NCBI RefSeq assembly: GCF_030915405.1
Contig: NZ_CP133262.1
Location: 4,046,501 to 4,110,500, forward strand
Reading direction: 5' to 3'
Origin: Neobacillus nitrireducens
GTDB lineage: Bacteria; Bacillota; Bacilli; Bacillales; Cytobacillaceae
Length of the DNA: 64,000 nucleotides
Shown here: in pieces, positions 16,076 to 27,911 of the stretch
Layout: every line of letters starts with the position of its first letter
Numbering within the stretch: the stretch's first letter is position 1
Notes under the pieces: generated by a model
Seen by the model: the letters and a program-made list of their open reading frames with translations, nothing else
The model's database searches: none
Told to the model about the DNA's origin: nothing
Made by a program: the position numbers and the translations under genes

Positions 16076-17392
16076 ATGAGTGAAAATCAGAAGAAGTATC
16101 GTTTTGAAACCTTGAGTGTTCATGGTGGTTTATCTCCAGATCCAGTAACAGGTGCTCGTGCTGTTCCGATTTATCAAAACAATGCCTATCAATTTAAGAA
16201 TACCGAGCATGCGGCAAACCTATTTAGTTTAGCGGAGCCCGGGTACATATACACACGGATTCACAATCCGACTACTACTGTTTTTGAAGAAAGAGTCTCA
16301 TTATTGGAAGGCGGCGTCGGTGCCCTAGCCGTTGCTAGCGGAATGGCAGCTATTACCCTTGCTATTTTAAATATTGCCGAAGCAGGTGATGAGATTGTGT
16401 CTGCTTCCAATCTCTATGGCGGAACATATAATCTTTTTGCAGTCACGCTTCCTAAATACGGGATTAAAGTGAAATTTGTGGACCCTGAAAATCCTGAAAA
16501 CTTCCGCAATGCGATTACCGATAAAACAAAGGCTGTTTTTGCTGAAACCATTGGTAATCCAAGCCTGCGGATCCTTGATATTGAAAAGGTGGCCGAGATT
16601 GCCCATGCGTCAGGCGTTCCACTAATTATTGATAATACCTTTGCTACACCATACCTGTGCCGGCCAATTGAACATGGTGCCGACATCGTTATTCACTCTG
16701 CCACAAAATGGCTCCTAGGAAATGGAACGACTACCGGTGGAGTTATAGTGGATGGAGGGAAGTTTGATTGGAATTCACCGCGATTCCCTGGCTTCACTAC
16801 ACCAGATGCAAGCTACCATGACCTGGTTTATGCAGAAGCCCTAGGTGCAATCGCCTATATTATTAAAGCACGAGTTCAATTGCTGCGTGACTTAGGACCG
16901 GCATTAAGTCCGCAAAATTCTTTCCAGTTTATCCTTGGTCTAGAAACACTGCATGTCCGCATGAAGGAGCATGTGGCTAATACCAAAGAAGTCGTTGAAT
17001 ATTTAACCAATCATCCGGCAGTGGAATGGGTTTCTTATCCGGGGCACCCATCGCACCCAGATTATGAATTAACCAAAACGTACTTGCCAAAAGGTGCCGG
17101 TTCTATGGTTGTCTTCGGGATTAAAGGCGGTAAAGAAGCCGGGGCCAAATTAATTGATTCAATTACTCTATGGGCTCATGTTGCAAACGTTGGCGATGCA
17201 AAAAGTTTAATTATTCACCCGGCAAGCACCACCCATCAGCAATTAGATGCTGAAGGCCTGAAAGCTGCAGGTGTAACAGAGGATTTGATTCGCCTTTCCA
17301 TCGGTATCGAGAATGTTGAGGATCTCATCGAAGATCTTGAATCAGCTATTTTGGCTGCAACGGGTGAAACTTCATTAAAGGTGAATGCTTAA
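16076..17392 (+). CDS. metY: MetY, O-acetylhomoserine sulfhydrylase
   Basis: A 438-residue PLP enzyme of the Cys/Met metabolism family. The pyridoxal lysine lies in [16 protein letters not shown] near residue 208. [18 protein letters not shown] and the roughly 430-residue length with the central inserts are typical of O-acetylhomoserine sulfhydrylase rather than the 380-residue cystathionine synthase/lyases. It makes homocysteine directly from sulfide. The ATG at 16076 follows AGAGGAGG; the upstream frame overlaps the riboswitch terminator and is not coding. Confidence 0.92.
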   Translation: MSENQKKYRFETLSVHGGLSPDPVTGARAVPIYQNNAYQFKNTEHAANLFSLAEPGYIYTRIHNPTTTVFEERVSLLEGGVGALAVASGMAAITLAILNIAEAGDEIVSASNLYGGTYNLFAVTLPKYGIKVKFVDPENPENFRNAITDKTKAVFAETIGNPSLRILDIEKVAEIAHASGVPLIIDNTFATPYLCRPIEHGADIVIHSATKWLLGNGTTTGGVIVDGGKFDWNSPRFPGFTTPDASYHDLVYAEALGAIAYIIKARVQLLRDLGPALSPQNSFQFILGLETLHVRMKEHVANTKEVVEYLTNHPAVEWVSYPGHPSHPDYELTKTYLPKGAGSMVVFGIKGGKEAGAKLIDSITLWAHVANVGDAKSLIIHPASTTHQQLDAEGLKAAGVTEDLIRLSIGIENVEDLIEDLESAILAATGETSLKVNA

Positions 17393-17434
17393 AAGCTACC
17401 AAAACTTATTTTTCCGAATATGAAGATATTTTCA

Positions 17435-17463
17435 TTGACACCCCTTTTTATACATGATACGAT
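17435..17463 (+). promoter_or_regulatory. metNPQ promoter
   Basis: TTGACA (17435-17440), a 17-base spacer and TACGAT (17458-17463), upstream of the second S-box. Confidence 0.75.
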
Positions 17464-17526
17464 TGCTCTCGTAATATAATTTACTTAAAAAATTAACGTC
17501 TTAATTGAATATAGGATACTTGATGC

Positions 17527-17638
17527 TCTTATCAAGAGAGGTGGAGGGATGTGCCCGATGAAGCCCGGCAACCGTCAATAGTTTTTATTGAAATGGTGCC
17601 AATTCACACAAAGCGATTGCTTTGGGAGATGGGAGAAA
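17527..17638 (+). ncRNA. SAM (S-box) riboswitch upstream of metNPQ
   Basis: CTTATCAAGAGAGGTGGAGG, TGAAGCCCGGCAACCG, a variable P3 ending ATGGTGCCAATTC, and GCTTTGGGAGATGGGAGAAAGG reproduce the S-box core. A separate terminator hairpin follows at 17656. This senses SAM and lowers methionine uptake when SAM is high. Confidence 0.95.
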
Positions 17639-17655
17639 GGATTATTTTTAATGAT

Positions 17656-17687
17656 GCCTTTCTGCCTATGCAGAAAGGCTTTTTATT
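17656..17687 (+). terminator. S-box-controlled terminator of metNPQ
   Basis: GCCTTTCTG and CAGAAAGGC pair perfectly around a six-base loop, followed by TTTTTATTTT; about 120 bases before the metN start. Confidence 0.9.
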
Positions 17688-17805
17688 TTATTAAAATAGA
17701 ATCTTTTTGTTAAAAATATCAAATCCTATATTATATTTAAGCGGTGTACTAGAATAAAGATATTTCAGAATGTTAGGTAAATTGAATAAAAAGCAGGTGA
17801 TTCAA

Positions 17806-18831
17806 GTGATATCAATAAAAAATGTTCAGAAGATTTTCCCTTCTAAACAAGGGCAGTTAAAAGCCGTCGATGATGTGAACCTAGAAATTCAAGAGGGTGA
17901 AATCTTCGGAGTAATTGGATACAGTGGGGCTGGTAAAAGTACCTTAATTCGAATGTTAAATGGTCTGGAGCTGCCAACCAACGGAACCGTTACGGTGGCA
18001 GGACGAGTTATTTCCAAAATCAAAGGAACAGAACTTCGAAAAGCACGCCAGGAAATCAGCATGATATTTCAGCATTTTAACTTACTGTGGTCGAGGACGG
18101 TTAGTGAAAATATTTCTTTTCCACTCGAAATTGCAGGTGTAAATGGTTCACAAAGGAAAAAAAGAGTCGATGAGCTTATTAAACTAGTTGGTCTAGAAGG
18201 AAGAGAAAATGCTTATCCATCCCAGTTAAGCGGCGGACAAAAGCAGCGTGTCGGGATTGCAAGGGCGCTTGCCAATAATCCAAAAGTACTCCTTTGTGAT
18301 GAAGCAACTTCAGCACTAGACCCGCAAACAACAGATTCTATTTTGGAATTGTTAGTTGATATTAATAAAAGATTAGGATTGACGATTGTTTTAATTACTC
18401 ATGAAATGCACGTCATCCGGAAAATATGCCACCAGGTTGCGGTTATGGAAAACGGAAAGGTCGTCGAGCTTGGTCCAGTACTCGATGTGTTTAAACACCC
18501 GAAGCAGCCGATTACAAAGCGATTTGTCCAGCAGGTAACGGAACCAGAAGAAACGAAGGAAACAACTCAACATCTGCTTGAACTTTATCCGCATGGTCAA
18601 GTGGTTCAGCTCTCATTCATTGGGGAAGCTACCGAACATCCATTAATTACAAATGTAATCCGGAATTTCGATGTGGTTGTCAATATTCTGCAAGGGAAAA
18701 TTTCACATACGCAAAACGGATCATACGGAACATTATTTATTCACTTGGATGGACAATCAAACGAGATACAGAAAGCCATCGATTATATTCACTCACAGCA
18801 AGTCGGCGTGGAGGTGATCAGTAATGGCTGA
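17806..18831 (+). CDS. metN: MetN, methionine ABC transporter ATPase
   Basis: A 341-residue ATPase: Walker A GYSGAGKST near residue 38, signature LSGGQKQ, Walker B VLLCDEATSALD, and a C-terminal regulatory NIL domain (from about residue 260) that in this family binds methionine for transinhibition. The GTG at 17806 after AGCAGGTGATT matches the start of B. subtilis MetN; the frame's earlier ATG adds 12 residues with no ribosome site. The end overlaps metP by eight bases. Confidence 0.93.
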   Translation: MISIKNVQKIFPSKQGQLKAVDDVNLEIQEGEIFGVIGYSGAGKSTLIRMLNGLELPTNGTVTVAGRVISKIKGTELRKARQEISMIFQHFNLLWSRTVSENISFPLEIAGVNGSQRKKRVDELIKLVGLEGRENAYPSQLSGGQKQRVGIARALANNPKVLLCDEATSALDPQTTDSILELLVDINKRLGLTIVLITHEMHVIRKICHQVAVMENGKVVELGPVLDVFKHPKQPITKRFVQQVTEPEETKETTQHLLELYPHGQVVQLSFIGEATEHPLITNVIRNFDVVVNILQGKISHTQNGSYGTLFIHLDGQSNEIQKAIDYIHSQQVGVEVISNG

Positions 18832-19489
18832 TTTTATGGAAATGGTAAAGTGGGAGAATTTATTAGAAGCAACACGTGAAACTATTTATATGACTTCTAT
18901 TTCCGTGTTTGCGACATTTATTTTAGGATTATTTCTAGGTCTATTGTTGTTTTTAACAGATAAAGGGAATATTTGGGCGAATCGGCCAGTTAATGTCGTT
19001 ATTGCCGCCTTTGTTAATATTTTTAGATCCATTCCTTTTATTATCTTAATCGTTTTATTAATTCCCTTTACAAAATTCTTGCTTCATACGATGCTCGGGG
19101 CAAATGCGGCGCTTCCAGCCCTCATTATTGGAGCAGCTCCTTTTTATGCTCGTATGGTAGAAATTGCCCTCAGGGAAATCGATAAAGGTGTTATTGAAGC
19201 ATCGCAATCGATGGGAGCAACACATGGTCATATCATTTTTAAAGTATTAATCCCGGAATCTATGCCGGCATTAATTTCAGGAATTACAGTCACAGCTATT
19301 TCGCTCGTCGGCTTTACAGCGATGGCCGGAGTCATTGGAGCTGGTGGACTTGGACATTTTGCCTACCTTGAAGGTTTTCAGCGCAATAGACCGATGGTTA
19401 CGTTAGTGGCAACAATTGCGATTCTAATTTTAGTTTTTATCATCCAATTTATTGGAGATTATTATACAAAAAAAACAGATAAACGATAA
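18824..19489 (+). CDS. metP: MetP (MetI-type) methionine ABC transporter permease
   Basis: A 221-residue membrane protein with five or so helices. Its cytoplasmic EAA-type coupling loop reads EASQSMGATHGHIIFKVLIPESMP. It pairs with MetN as a homodimeric channel. Overlap with metN by eight bases implies coupled translation. The metQ start is 16 bases downstream. Confidence 0.93.
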   Translation: MADFMEMVKWENLLEATRETIYMTSISVFATFILGLFLGLLLFLTDKGNIWANRPVNVVIAAFVNIFRSIPFIILIVLLIPFTKFLLHTMLGANAALPALIIGAAPFYARMVEIALREIDKGVIEASQSMGATHGHIIFKVLIPESMPALISGITVTAISLVGFTAMAGVIGAGGLGHFAYLEGFQRNRPMVTLVATIAILILVFIIQFIGDYYTKKTDKR

Positions 19490-19505
19490 TAGGAGGAGTA
19501 AGATT

Positions 19506-20345
19506 ATGAAAAAGATATTTAGTTTGATTGCCATTGCATTATTGACTTTTGCCCTAGCAGCTTGCGGTGGTGCTAAAAATGATACTGCAGAAAAGGCAGG
19601 AAAAGATGGTAACAAGAAATTAGTTGTTGGTGCATCTGCTGTACCGCATGCGGAAGTCCTAGAAGCGGCAAAACCTTTATTGAAAGAAAAAGGCATTGAC
19701 TTAGAAATCCAAGTGTTCCAGGATTATATCCTGCCAAACGTTGCATTAAAGGATAAAGAACTTGACGCAAACTATTTTCAAACACCAGGGTATTTAGATT
19801 TGCAAATGAAGGAAAATAAGGATTTTGATTTTGTTAGTGTTGGTGGAATTCATAAGGAACCAATCGGAATTTATTCTAAAAAATACAAAAGCTTAAAAGA
19901 CCTTCCAAAAGGTGCAAAAATTATTATGAGTGATTCTCTAAGTGACCATGGACGTATTTTACCTATTTTTGAAAAAGAAGGTTTAATTAAGCTTAAAGAA
20001 GGCGTTGGCGCAAATGCAAGAGTTGAGGATATTGTCGAAAATCCAAAGAACCTTGACTTCTCCACTTTAATTGAAGCAAAATTATTAGCTTCTTCATTCG
20101 ATAGCGGTGAAGGTGATGCGGTCGTCATCAATACGAATTATGCATTAGAAGGCGGTATTGACATCGGAAAATATGGAATTGCCTTTGAAGGCGATGACGT
20201 TGTTCCAGCAAACCTTGTGGTTGTTCGTTCAGAGGATAAAAACCGCAAAGAAATCAAGACACTTGTAGAAGTACTTCAATCAAAAGAAATCCAAGATTTC
20301 ATTCTAGACAAATACAAAGGTGCCGTTGTACCGGTTTCTGAGTAA
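19506..20345 (+). CDS. metQ: MetQ, methionine-binding lipoprotein
   Basis: A 279-residue NlpA/MetQ-family lipoprotein: signal peptide with lipobox LAAC (Cys20), then KKLVVGASAVPHAEVLE at the start of the mature domain. Conserved internal segments include DANYFQTPGYLD and GDAVVINTNYAL. It captures D/L-methionine outside the membrane for MetNP. The ATG follows AGGAGGAGT. Last gene of the operon, with a terminator directly after. Confidence 0.93.
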   Translation: MKKIFSLIAIALLTFALAACGGAKNDTAEKAGKDGNKKLVVGASAVPHAEVLEAAKPLLKEKGIDLEIQVFQDYILPNVALKDKELDANYFQTPGYLDLQMKENKDFDFVSVGGIHKEPIGIYSKKYKSLKDLPKGAKIIMSDSLSDHGRILPIFEKEGLIKLKEGVGANARVEDIVENPKNLDFSTLIEAKLLASSFDSGEGDAVVINTNYALEGGIDIGKYGIAFEGDDVVPANLVVVRSEDKNRKEIKTLVEVLQSKEIQDFILDKYKGAVVPVSE

Positions 20346-20361
20346 GCTAATAAATAGGAAG

Positions 20362-20390
20362 AAAGTCAGTGTGGAAACACTGGCTTTTTC
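20362..20390 (+). terminator. metNPQ terminator
   Basis: AGTCAGTGT and ACACTGGCT (one G-T) form a hairpin with a GGAA loop and a T5 tail. Confidence 0.85.
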
Positions 20391-20727
20391 TATGGAGTTG
20401 GAGAAAAGCATTATACATTTAAACGGTAATGATGGGTAAAAATAGAAGGAACCTATGACCTAAATTCTCTTGGCAAATTGCAAAAAAATAGGGTATGATT
20501 TTAATCGAGTGCTATTTACTAATAAAGGATTCGTCAGAATTTTCACTAAAAGCCATTTTTCATTCTCATTTGGTACTTGCTTAATGAAAATAGGTGGACT
20601 GTTTTTACTGTTTAAGAGTTGCTAATACATTTCATTTGTTATAAGATTAGAATGAGAATAAAATGAGAATAGAGTTATTGAATAACTCAATCTAAATGTA
20701 CAACACTTTCTCTTTGGAGGTATAGAT
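20391..20727 (+). promoter_or_regulatory. suf operon upstream region
   Basis: This 337-base stretch has no gene. It holds a possible promoter TTGGCA (20470-20475) / TATGAT (20494-20499) with an 18-base spacer. It also has AATGAGAAT twice in direct orientation 11 bases apart (20651, 20662) and once inverted (20562-20570), plus a perfect 17-base palindrome GAGTTATT-G-AATAACTC at 20672-20688, followed by the sufC ribosome site. The repeats resemble operator half-sites; the regulator is unknown. Confidence 0.5.
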
Positions 20728-21513
20728 ATGGCTGGATCAACGTTAACAATCAAAGATTTACATGTAGCAATTGATGGGAAAGAAATTTTAAAAGGTGTGA
20801 ACCTTGAAATAAAAGGTGGAGAAATCCACGCTATCATGGGCCCAAATGGAACGGGTAAATCTACTTTATCTTCGGCAATTATGGGACACCCAAAATATGA
20901 AGTAACCAGCGGAACCATTACCTTAGATGGACAAAATGTTCTAGATATGGAAGTGGATGAGCGTGCACGTGCAGGACTATTCCTAGCAATGCAATATCCT
21001 AGTGAAATTAACGGCGTTACAAATGCCGATTTTTTACGTTCAGCACTCAATAGCCGACTTGGTGAAGGAAATGAAATTTCATTAATGAAATTCATCCGTA
21101 AAATGGATAAGCAAATGGAATTCCTTGAAATGGACCTTGATATGGCGCAACGTTACTTAAACGAAGGCTTCTCCGGCGGTGAGAAAAAACGGAATGAAAT
21201 TTTGCAATTGATGATGTTAGAACCAAAAATCGCTATCTTAGATGAAATTGACTCCGGACTAGATATCGATGCCTTGAAGGTCGTATCAAAAGGGATCAAT
21301 CAAATGCGGGGCGAAGATTTCGGCTGCTTAGTCATTACACACTATCAACGACTTTTAAACTATATCACTCCAGACCATGTGCATGTAATGATGCAAGGCC
21401 GTGTAGTAAAATCAGGCGGAGCAGAATTGGCACAACGCTTAGAAGCTGAAGGATATGACTGGATCAAACAAGAACTTGGAATTGAAGATGAAACAGTTGG
21501 GCAAGAAGCGTAA
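20728..21513 (+). CDS. sufC: SufC, Fe-S assembly ATPase
   Basis: A 261-residue ABC-type ATPase: Walker [10 protein letters not shown] near residue 37, the SufC-type signature [10 protein letters not shown] (instead of LSGGQ) and Walker [13 protein letters not shown]. It forms the SufBCD scaffold complex that builds Fe-S clusters. TTTGGAGGT precedes the ATG. First gene of sufCDSUB, the order used by bacilli. Confidence 0.96.
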   Translation: MAGSTLTIKDLHVAIDGKEILKGVNLEIKGGEIHAIMGPNGTGKSTLSSAIMGHPKYEVTSGTITLDGQNVLDMEVDERARAGLFLAMQYPSEINGVTNADFLRSALNSRLGEGNEISLMKFIRKMDKQMEFLEMDLDMAQRYLNEGFSGGEKKRNEILQLMMLEPKIAILDEIDSGLDIDALKVVSKGINQMRGEDFGCLVITHYQRLLNYITPDHVHVMMQGRVVKSGGAELAQRLEAEGYDWIKQELGIEDETVGQEA

Positions 21514-21534
21514 GAGAGGGTTAGGAGGATTACA

Positions 21535-24507
<2,973 letters not shown>

Positions 24508-24562
24508 GATGAAATAGGGCATTTTTAGGCCTTATTCGTTTAAGAAATGGAGGAACACGACG

Positions 24563-25960
24563 ATGGCGAAAAAGATGCCGGAAATCGGTGATTATAAATA
24601 TGGTTTTGCCGATAAAGACGTTTCCATATTCCGATCTAAGCGTGGTTTAACATCTGATATCGTAAAAGAAATATCTAAATTGAAGAACGAACCACAATGG
24701 ATGTTAGACTTCCGTTTGAAGTCGCTAGAGCATTTTTACAAAATGCCAATGCCACAATGGGGCGGCGACATGTCTTCATTAAACTTTGATGAGATTACTT
24801 ATTATGTAAAACCATCTGAGAAATCTGAGAAGTCATGGGATGAAGTACCCGAAGAAATCAAGGCTACTTTTGATAAACTTGGGATTCCAGAAGCTGAGCA
24901 AAAATACCTTGCCGGGGTCTCTGCCCAGTATGAATCTGAAGTAGTTTATCACAACATGAAAGTAGAACTTGAAGACTTAGGGATCGTCTTTAAGGATACA
25001 GATTCCGCTTTGAGAGAAAATGAAGATATTTTCCGCGAGCACTTTGGAAAAACAATTCCTCCAACGGACAACAAATTTGCAGCACTTAACTCTGCCGTAT
25101 GGTCAGGTGGCTCGTTCATCTATGTACCGCCAGGTGTGAAAGTGGATACACCATTACAAGCTTATTTCCGCATCAACTCTGAAAACATGGGTCAATTTGA
25201 ACGGACCTTAATCATTGTCGATGAAGGCGCACACGTGCACTATGTTGAGGGTTGTACAGCACCTGTTTATACAACTAACTCACTCCACAGTGCCGTTGTT
25301 GAAATTGTTATTAAAAAAGATGCTTACTGCCGTTATACAACGATCCAGAACTGGGCGAATAACGTCTTTAATCTTGTGACCAAGCGTGCGGTTTGTGATG
25401 CCAATGCGACAATGGAATGGATTGACGGAAACATCGGTTCAAAATTAACGATGAAGTATCCTGCCGTAATTTTAAAAGGCGAGGGCGCTCGTGGGTTGAC
25501 ATTATCAATTGCGATTGCCGGTAAAGGTCAACACCAGGATGCGGGTGCAAAAATGATTCATTTAGCACCAAATACATCTTCAACAATCGTTTCTAAATCC
25601 ATTTCTAAACATGGCGGTAAGGTAACCTATCGCGGCCAAGTTCACTTCGGACGTAAGGCAGACGGGGCACGTTCTAATATCGAATGTGATACATTAATTA
25701 TGGATAACAAATCAACATCAGATACGATTCCATACAATGAGATCTTAAATGATAACATCTCACTCGAGCATGAAGCGAAGGTTTCGAAAGTTTCTGAAGA
25801 GCAGCTTTTCTACTTGATGAGTCGTGGTATTTCTCAACAGGAAGCAACCGAAATGATCGTCATGGGCTTTATTGAGCCATTTACAAAAGAACTACCAATG
25901 GAATACGCCGTGGAAATGAACCGTCTCATTAAGTTCGAGATGGAAGGCAGTATTGGTTAA
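24563..25960 (+). CDS. sufB: SufB, Fe-S scaffold subunit
   Basis: A 465-residue SufB with the family core [37 protein letters not shown] and [20 protein letters not shown]. The last holds the cysteine that in E. coli SufB helps form the nascent cluster. GGAGG precedes the ATG. A strong terminator closes the operon. Confidence 0.96.
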   Translation: MAKKMPEIGDYKYGFADKDVSIFRSKRGLTSDIVKEISKLKNEPQWMLDFRLKSLEHFYKMPMPQWGGDMSSLNFDEITYYVKPSEKSEKSWDEVPEEIKATFDKLGIPEAEQKYLAGVSAQYESEVVYHNMKVELEDLGIVFKDTDSALRENEDIFREHFGKTIPPTDNKFAALNSAVWSGGSFIYVPPGVKVDTPLQAYFRINSENMGQFERTLIIVDEGAHVHYVEGCTAPVYTTNSLHSAVVEIVIKKDAYCRYTTIQNWANNVFNLVTKRAVCDANATMEWIDGNIGSKLTMKYPAVILKGEGARGLTLSIAIAGKGQHQDAGAKMIHLAPNTSSTIVSKSISKHGGKVTYRGQVHFGRKADGARSNIECDTLIMDNKSTSDTIPYNEILNDNISLEHEAKVSKVSEEQLFYLMSRGISQQEATEMIVMGFIEPFTKELPMEYAVEMNRLIKFEMEGSIG

Positions 25961-25971
25961 TATTTTTGATA

Positions 25972-26009
25972 AAAAAACCCGCTTGCCGTTGTTGGCAGGC
26001 GGGTTTTTG
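25972..26009 (+). terminator. sufCDSUB operon terminator
   Basis: AAAAACCCGCTTGCC and GGCAGGCGGGTTTTT form a long GC-rich stem with a short loop and T-run. Confidence 0.92.
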
Positions 26010-26027
26010 CGTTGAAATTTTGGCCTA

Positions 26028-26125
26028 CCGCGCGGATGGGTGTGGCTTACTTTCAGATGGCACCACTTTACTGGCGGATAAGGCAAGTTTACTATCGGAT
26101 GCACCACTTTACTAGCGACTACACC
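26028..26125. repeat. Second 21-bp-period intergenic array
   Basis: GAT within GCGGAT/CAGAT/GCGGAT/TCGGAT recurs at 26035, 26056, 26077 and 26098, exactly 21 bases apart. A fifth, degraded unit (AGCGACTACACC) is 20 bases on. Units alternate: units 2 and 4 share GGCACCACTTTA / TGCACCACTTTA, and units 1 and 3 carry GGCGGATA-like cores. This matches the A-B alternation and core of the array at 948-1066. It lies between the sufB terminator and yunF. Confidence 0.8.
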
Positions 26126-26217
26126 TCATTTGCCAAGAAATTGTTATTCTCACCTAAAAATCTTCCGCCCCCATCGAAAAATGGTTATGCTATTATTAAT
26201 AGTTGGAGGTGAGTTCT

Positions 26218-27063
26218 TTGATTTATATCGGTGTAACGGGCTGGGGAGATCATGACAGCTTATATCCCGGCCAAATATCCTCACGGGACAAACTAAAGGC
26301 GTATGCAAGCCATTTTCCCATCGTAGAAGTTGATTCCGCTTTTTATGCGATTCAACCTCAAAGAAATGCGGAAAAGTGGGTCCAGGAAACACCGCCCAGT
26401 TTCCAGTTTATCGTTAAAGCCTACCAAGGGATGACCGGACATATGCGCGGGGAGGTTCCGTTTGAAAATAAACCAGCGATGTTTAGAGCATTTAAAGAGT
26501 CGCTTGAGCCATACATAGAAACGAATAAATTAGCGATGACCCTCTTTCAATTTCCACCATGGTTTACGTGTACGAGAGAAAATGTCGAATACTTAAGATG
26601 GTGCAAGCAGGAAATGGGTAACCTCTCGTGTGCATTAGAGTTCAGACACCAATCATGGTTCGCACCTCAGTATCGGTCGAAAACACTGGAGTTTATGACC
26701 AAAGAAAATTGGATTCATAGTATTTGCGATGAACCACAATCTGGAGAAGGCAGCATTCCAACTGTAGTAGAGACGACAACCCCCGATAAGGTTCTTGTAA
26801 GGTTTCACGGTCGCAATGTCCACGGCTGGCAAAAACGGACAGGAGTGGATTGGCGTGAGGTTCGCTATCTTTACCGCTATAACCAACAAGAGCTAGAAGA
26901 ATGGGCACTCTCCATTCAGGAATTAGCCAAGAACTCAAAAGATGTCTATCTCCTTTTTAACAACAACTCTGGCGGAGATGCGGCAGATAATGCGAAGGAA
27001 ATGATTAATCTTTTGCATCTCGAATACAAGGGACTTGCTCCACGCCAGTTGGATTTATTATAA
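26218..27063 (+). CDS. yunF: YunF, DUF72-family protein
   Basis: A 281-residue DUF72 TIM-barrel-like protein: N-terminal IYIGVTGWGDHDSLYP, then FPIVEVDSAFYAIQ, ALEFRHQSW and a C-terminal VYLLFNNNSGGDAADNAKEM, all family hallmarks. Its biochemical activity is not established. A TTG start at 26218 after GGAGGTGA gives the family N-terminus; the frame's earlier ATG lies within that ribosome site. yunE follows 20 bases later. Confidence 0.88.
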   Translation: MIYIGVTGWGDHDSLYPGQISSRDKLKAYASHFPIVEVDSAFYAIQPQRNAEKWVQETPPSFQFIVKAYQGMTGHMRGEVPFENKPAMFRAFKESLEPYIETNKLAMTLFQFPPWFTCTRENVEYLRWCKQEMGNLSCALEFRHQSWFAPQYRSKTLEFMTKENWIHSICDEPQSGEGSIPTVVETTTPDKVLVRFHGRNVHGWQKRTGVDWREVRYLYRYNQQELEEWALSIQELAKNSKDVYLLFNNNSGGDAADNAKEMINLLHLEYKGLAPRQLDLL

Positions 27064-27082
27064 AAGTTAGGAGAAAGAAAAC

Positions 27083-27904
27083 ATGGAATGGATTTTAATC
27101 GTTTTTATTGGTCTTATCGCAAGCTCACTTGGCTCGCTGATTGGATTAGGCGGAGGAATTGTCATTGTTCCCTCGTTACTTTATTTATCCACCCTGCCAG
27201 CCTTTGGGCATATAACACCACAGGTAGCGGTAGGGACATCACTTTTTACGATGATTTTTACTGGCCTGTCATCCACCTTAGCCTATATGAAATACAAAAC
27301 CATTGATTATAAAAGCGGTCTGATTTTTCTCATTGGAAGTGGCCCGGGGAGTATTCTCGGTGCATGGGTGACTGAAGGCTTACATATGAAAACCTTCAAT
27401 ATTTTTTTCGGACTATTTATTATCTTTATTTCGATTATTTTACTACTAAAGGACAAATTAAAGCCTATCCCTTATCGGAAGGACCGGGGGATTATTCGAA
27501 CCTTTACAGATAATAGGGGTAAAACCTTTGAATATGGATATAATCCAATCGTGGGAGTCCTGATTGCTTTTATCGTGGGCTTTTTATCAGGAATCTTTGG
27601 TGTTGGCGGTGGTTCATTAATGGTCCCAACGATGATTTTGGTATTTTTCTTTCCACCCCATGTCGCAACGGCCACTTCAATGTTTATGATTTTACCAACA
27701 TCATTGCTCAGCTCAATTACACATATTTCCTTAGGTAATGTCGATTGGCTCTATGCTCTTGCTTTGGTACCGGGAGCATGGATTGGGGCTAGAGTGGGTG
27801 TCTACTTAAACACAAAGCTTAAGAGTAAAACGATTGTGTTAATTTTACGAACGATTCTTATTGTTGTAGGAATCCGATTAATTTATCAAGGAATCTTTGG
27901 GTAG
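27083..27904 (+). CDS. yunE: YunE, TauE/SafE-family membrane protein
   Basis: A 273-residue integral membrane protein with two homologous halves of about four helices. Each half has the family glycine motif: LIGLGGGIVIVPSLL near the N-terminus and GIFGVGGGSLMVPTMI in the middle. TauE/SafE proteins export sulfite or sulfonate-type anions; the substrate here is unknown. It overlaps the start of the yunD frame, so co-transcribed with yunF and yunD. Confidence 0.9.
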   Translation: MEWILIVFIGLIASSLGSLIGLGGGIVIVPSLLYLSTLPAFGHITPQVAVGTSLFTMIFTGLSSTLAYMKYKTIDYKSGLIFLIGSGPGSILGAWVTEGLHMKTFNIFFGLFIIFISIILLLKDKLKPIPYRKDRGIIRTFTDNRGKTFEYGYNPIVGVLIAFIVGFLSGIFGVGGGSLMVPTMILVFFFPPHVATATSMFMILPTSLLSSITHISLGNVDWLYALALVPGAWIGARVGVYLNTKLKSKTIVLILRTILIVVGIRLIYQGIFG

Positions 27905-27911
27905 GTTGAGA

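Noticed and set aside
26012-26212. 66-residue open frame over the second 21-bp array
   Set aside because: It starts inside the sufB terminator region with no ribosome site and ends in the yunF start; the open frame follows from the 21-bp (7-codon) period.
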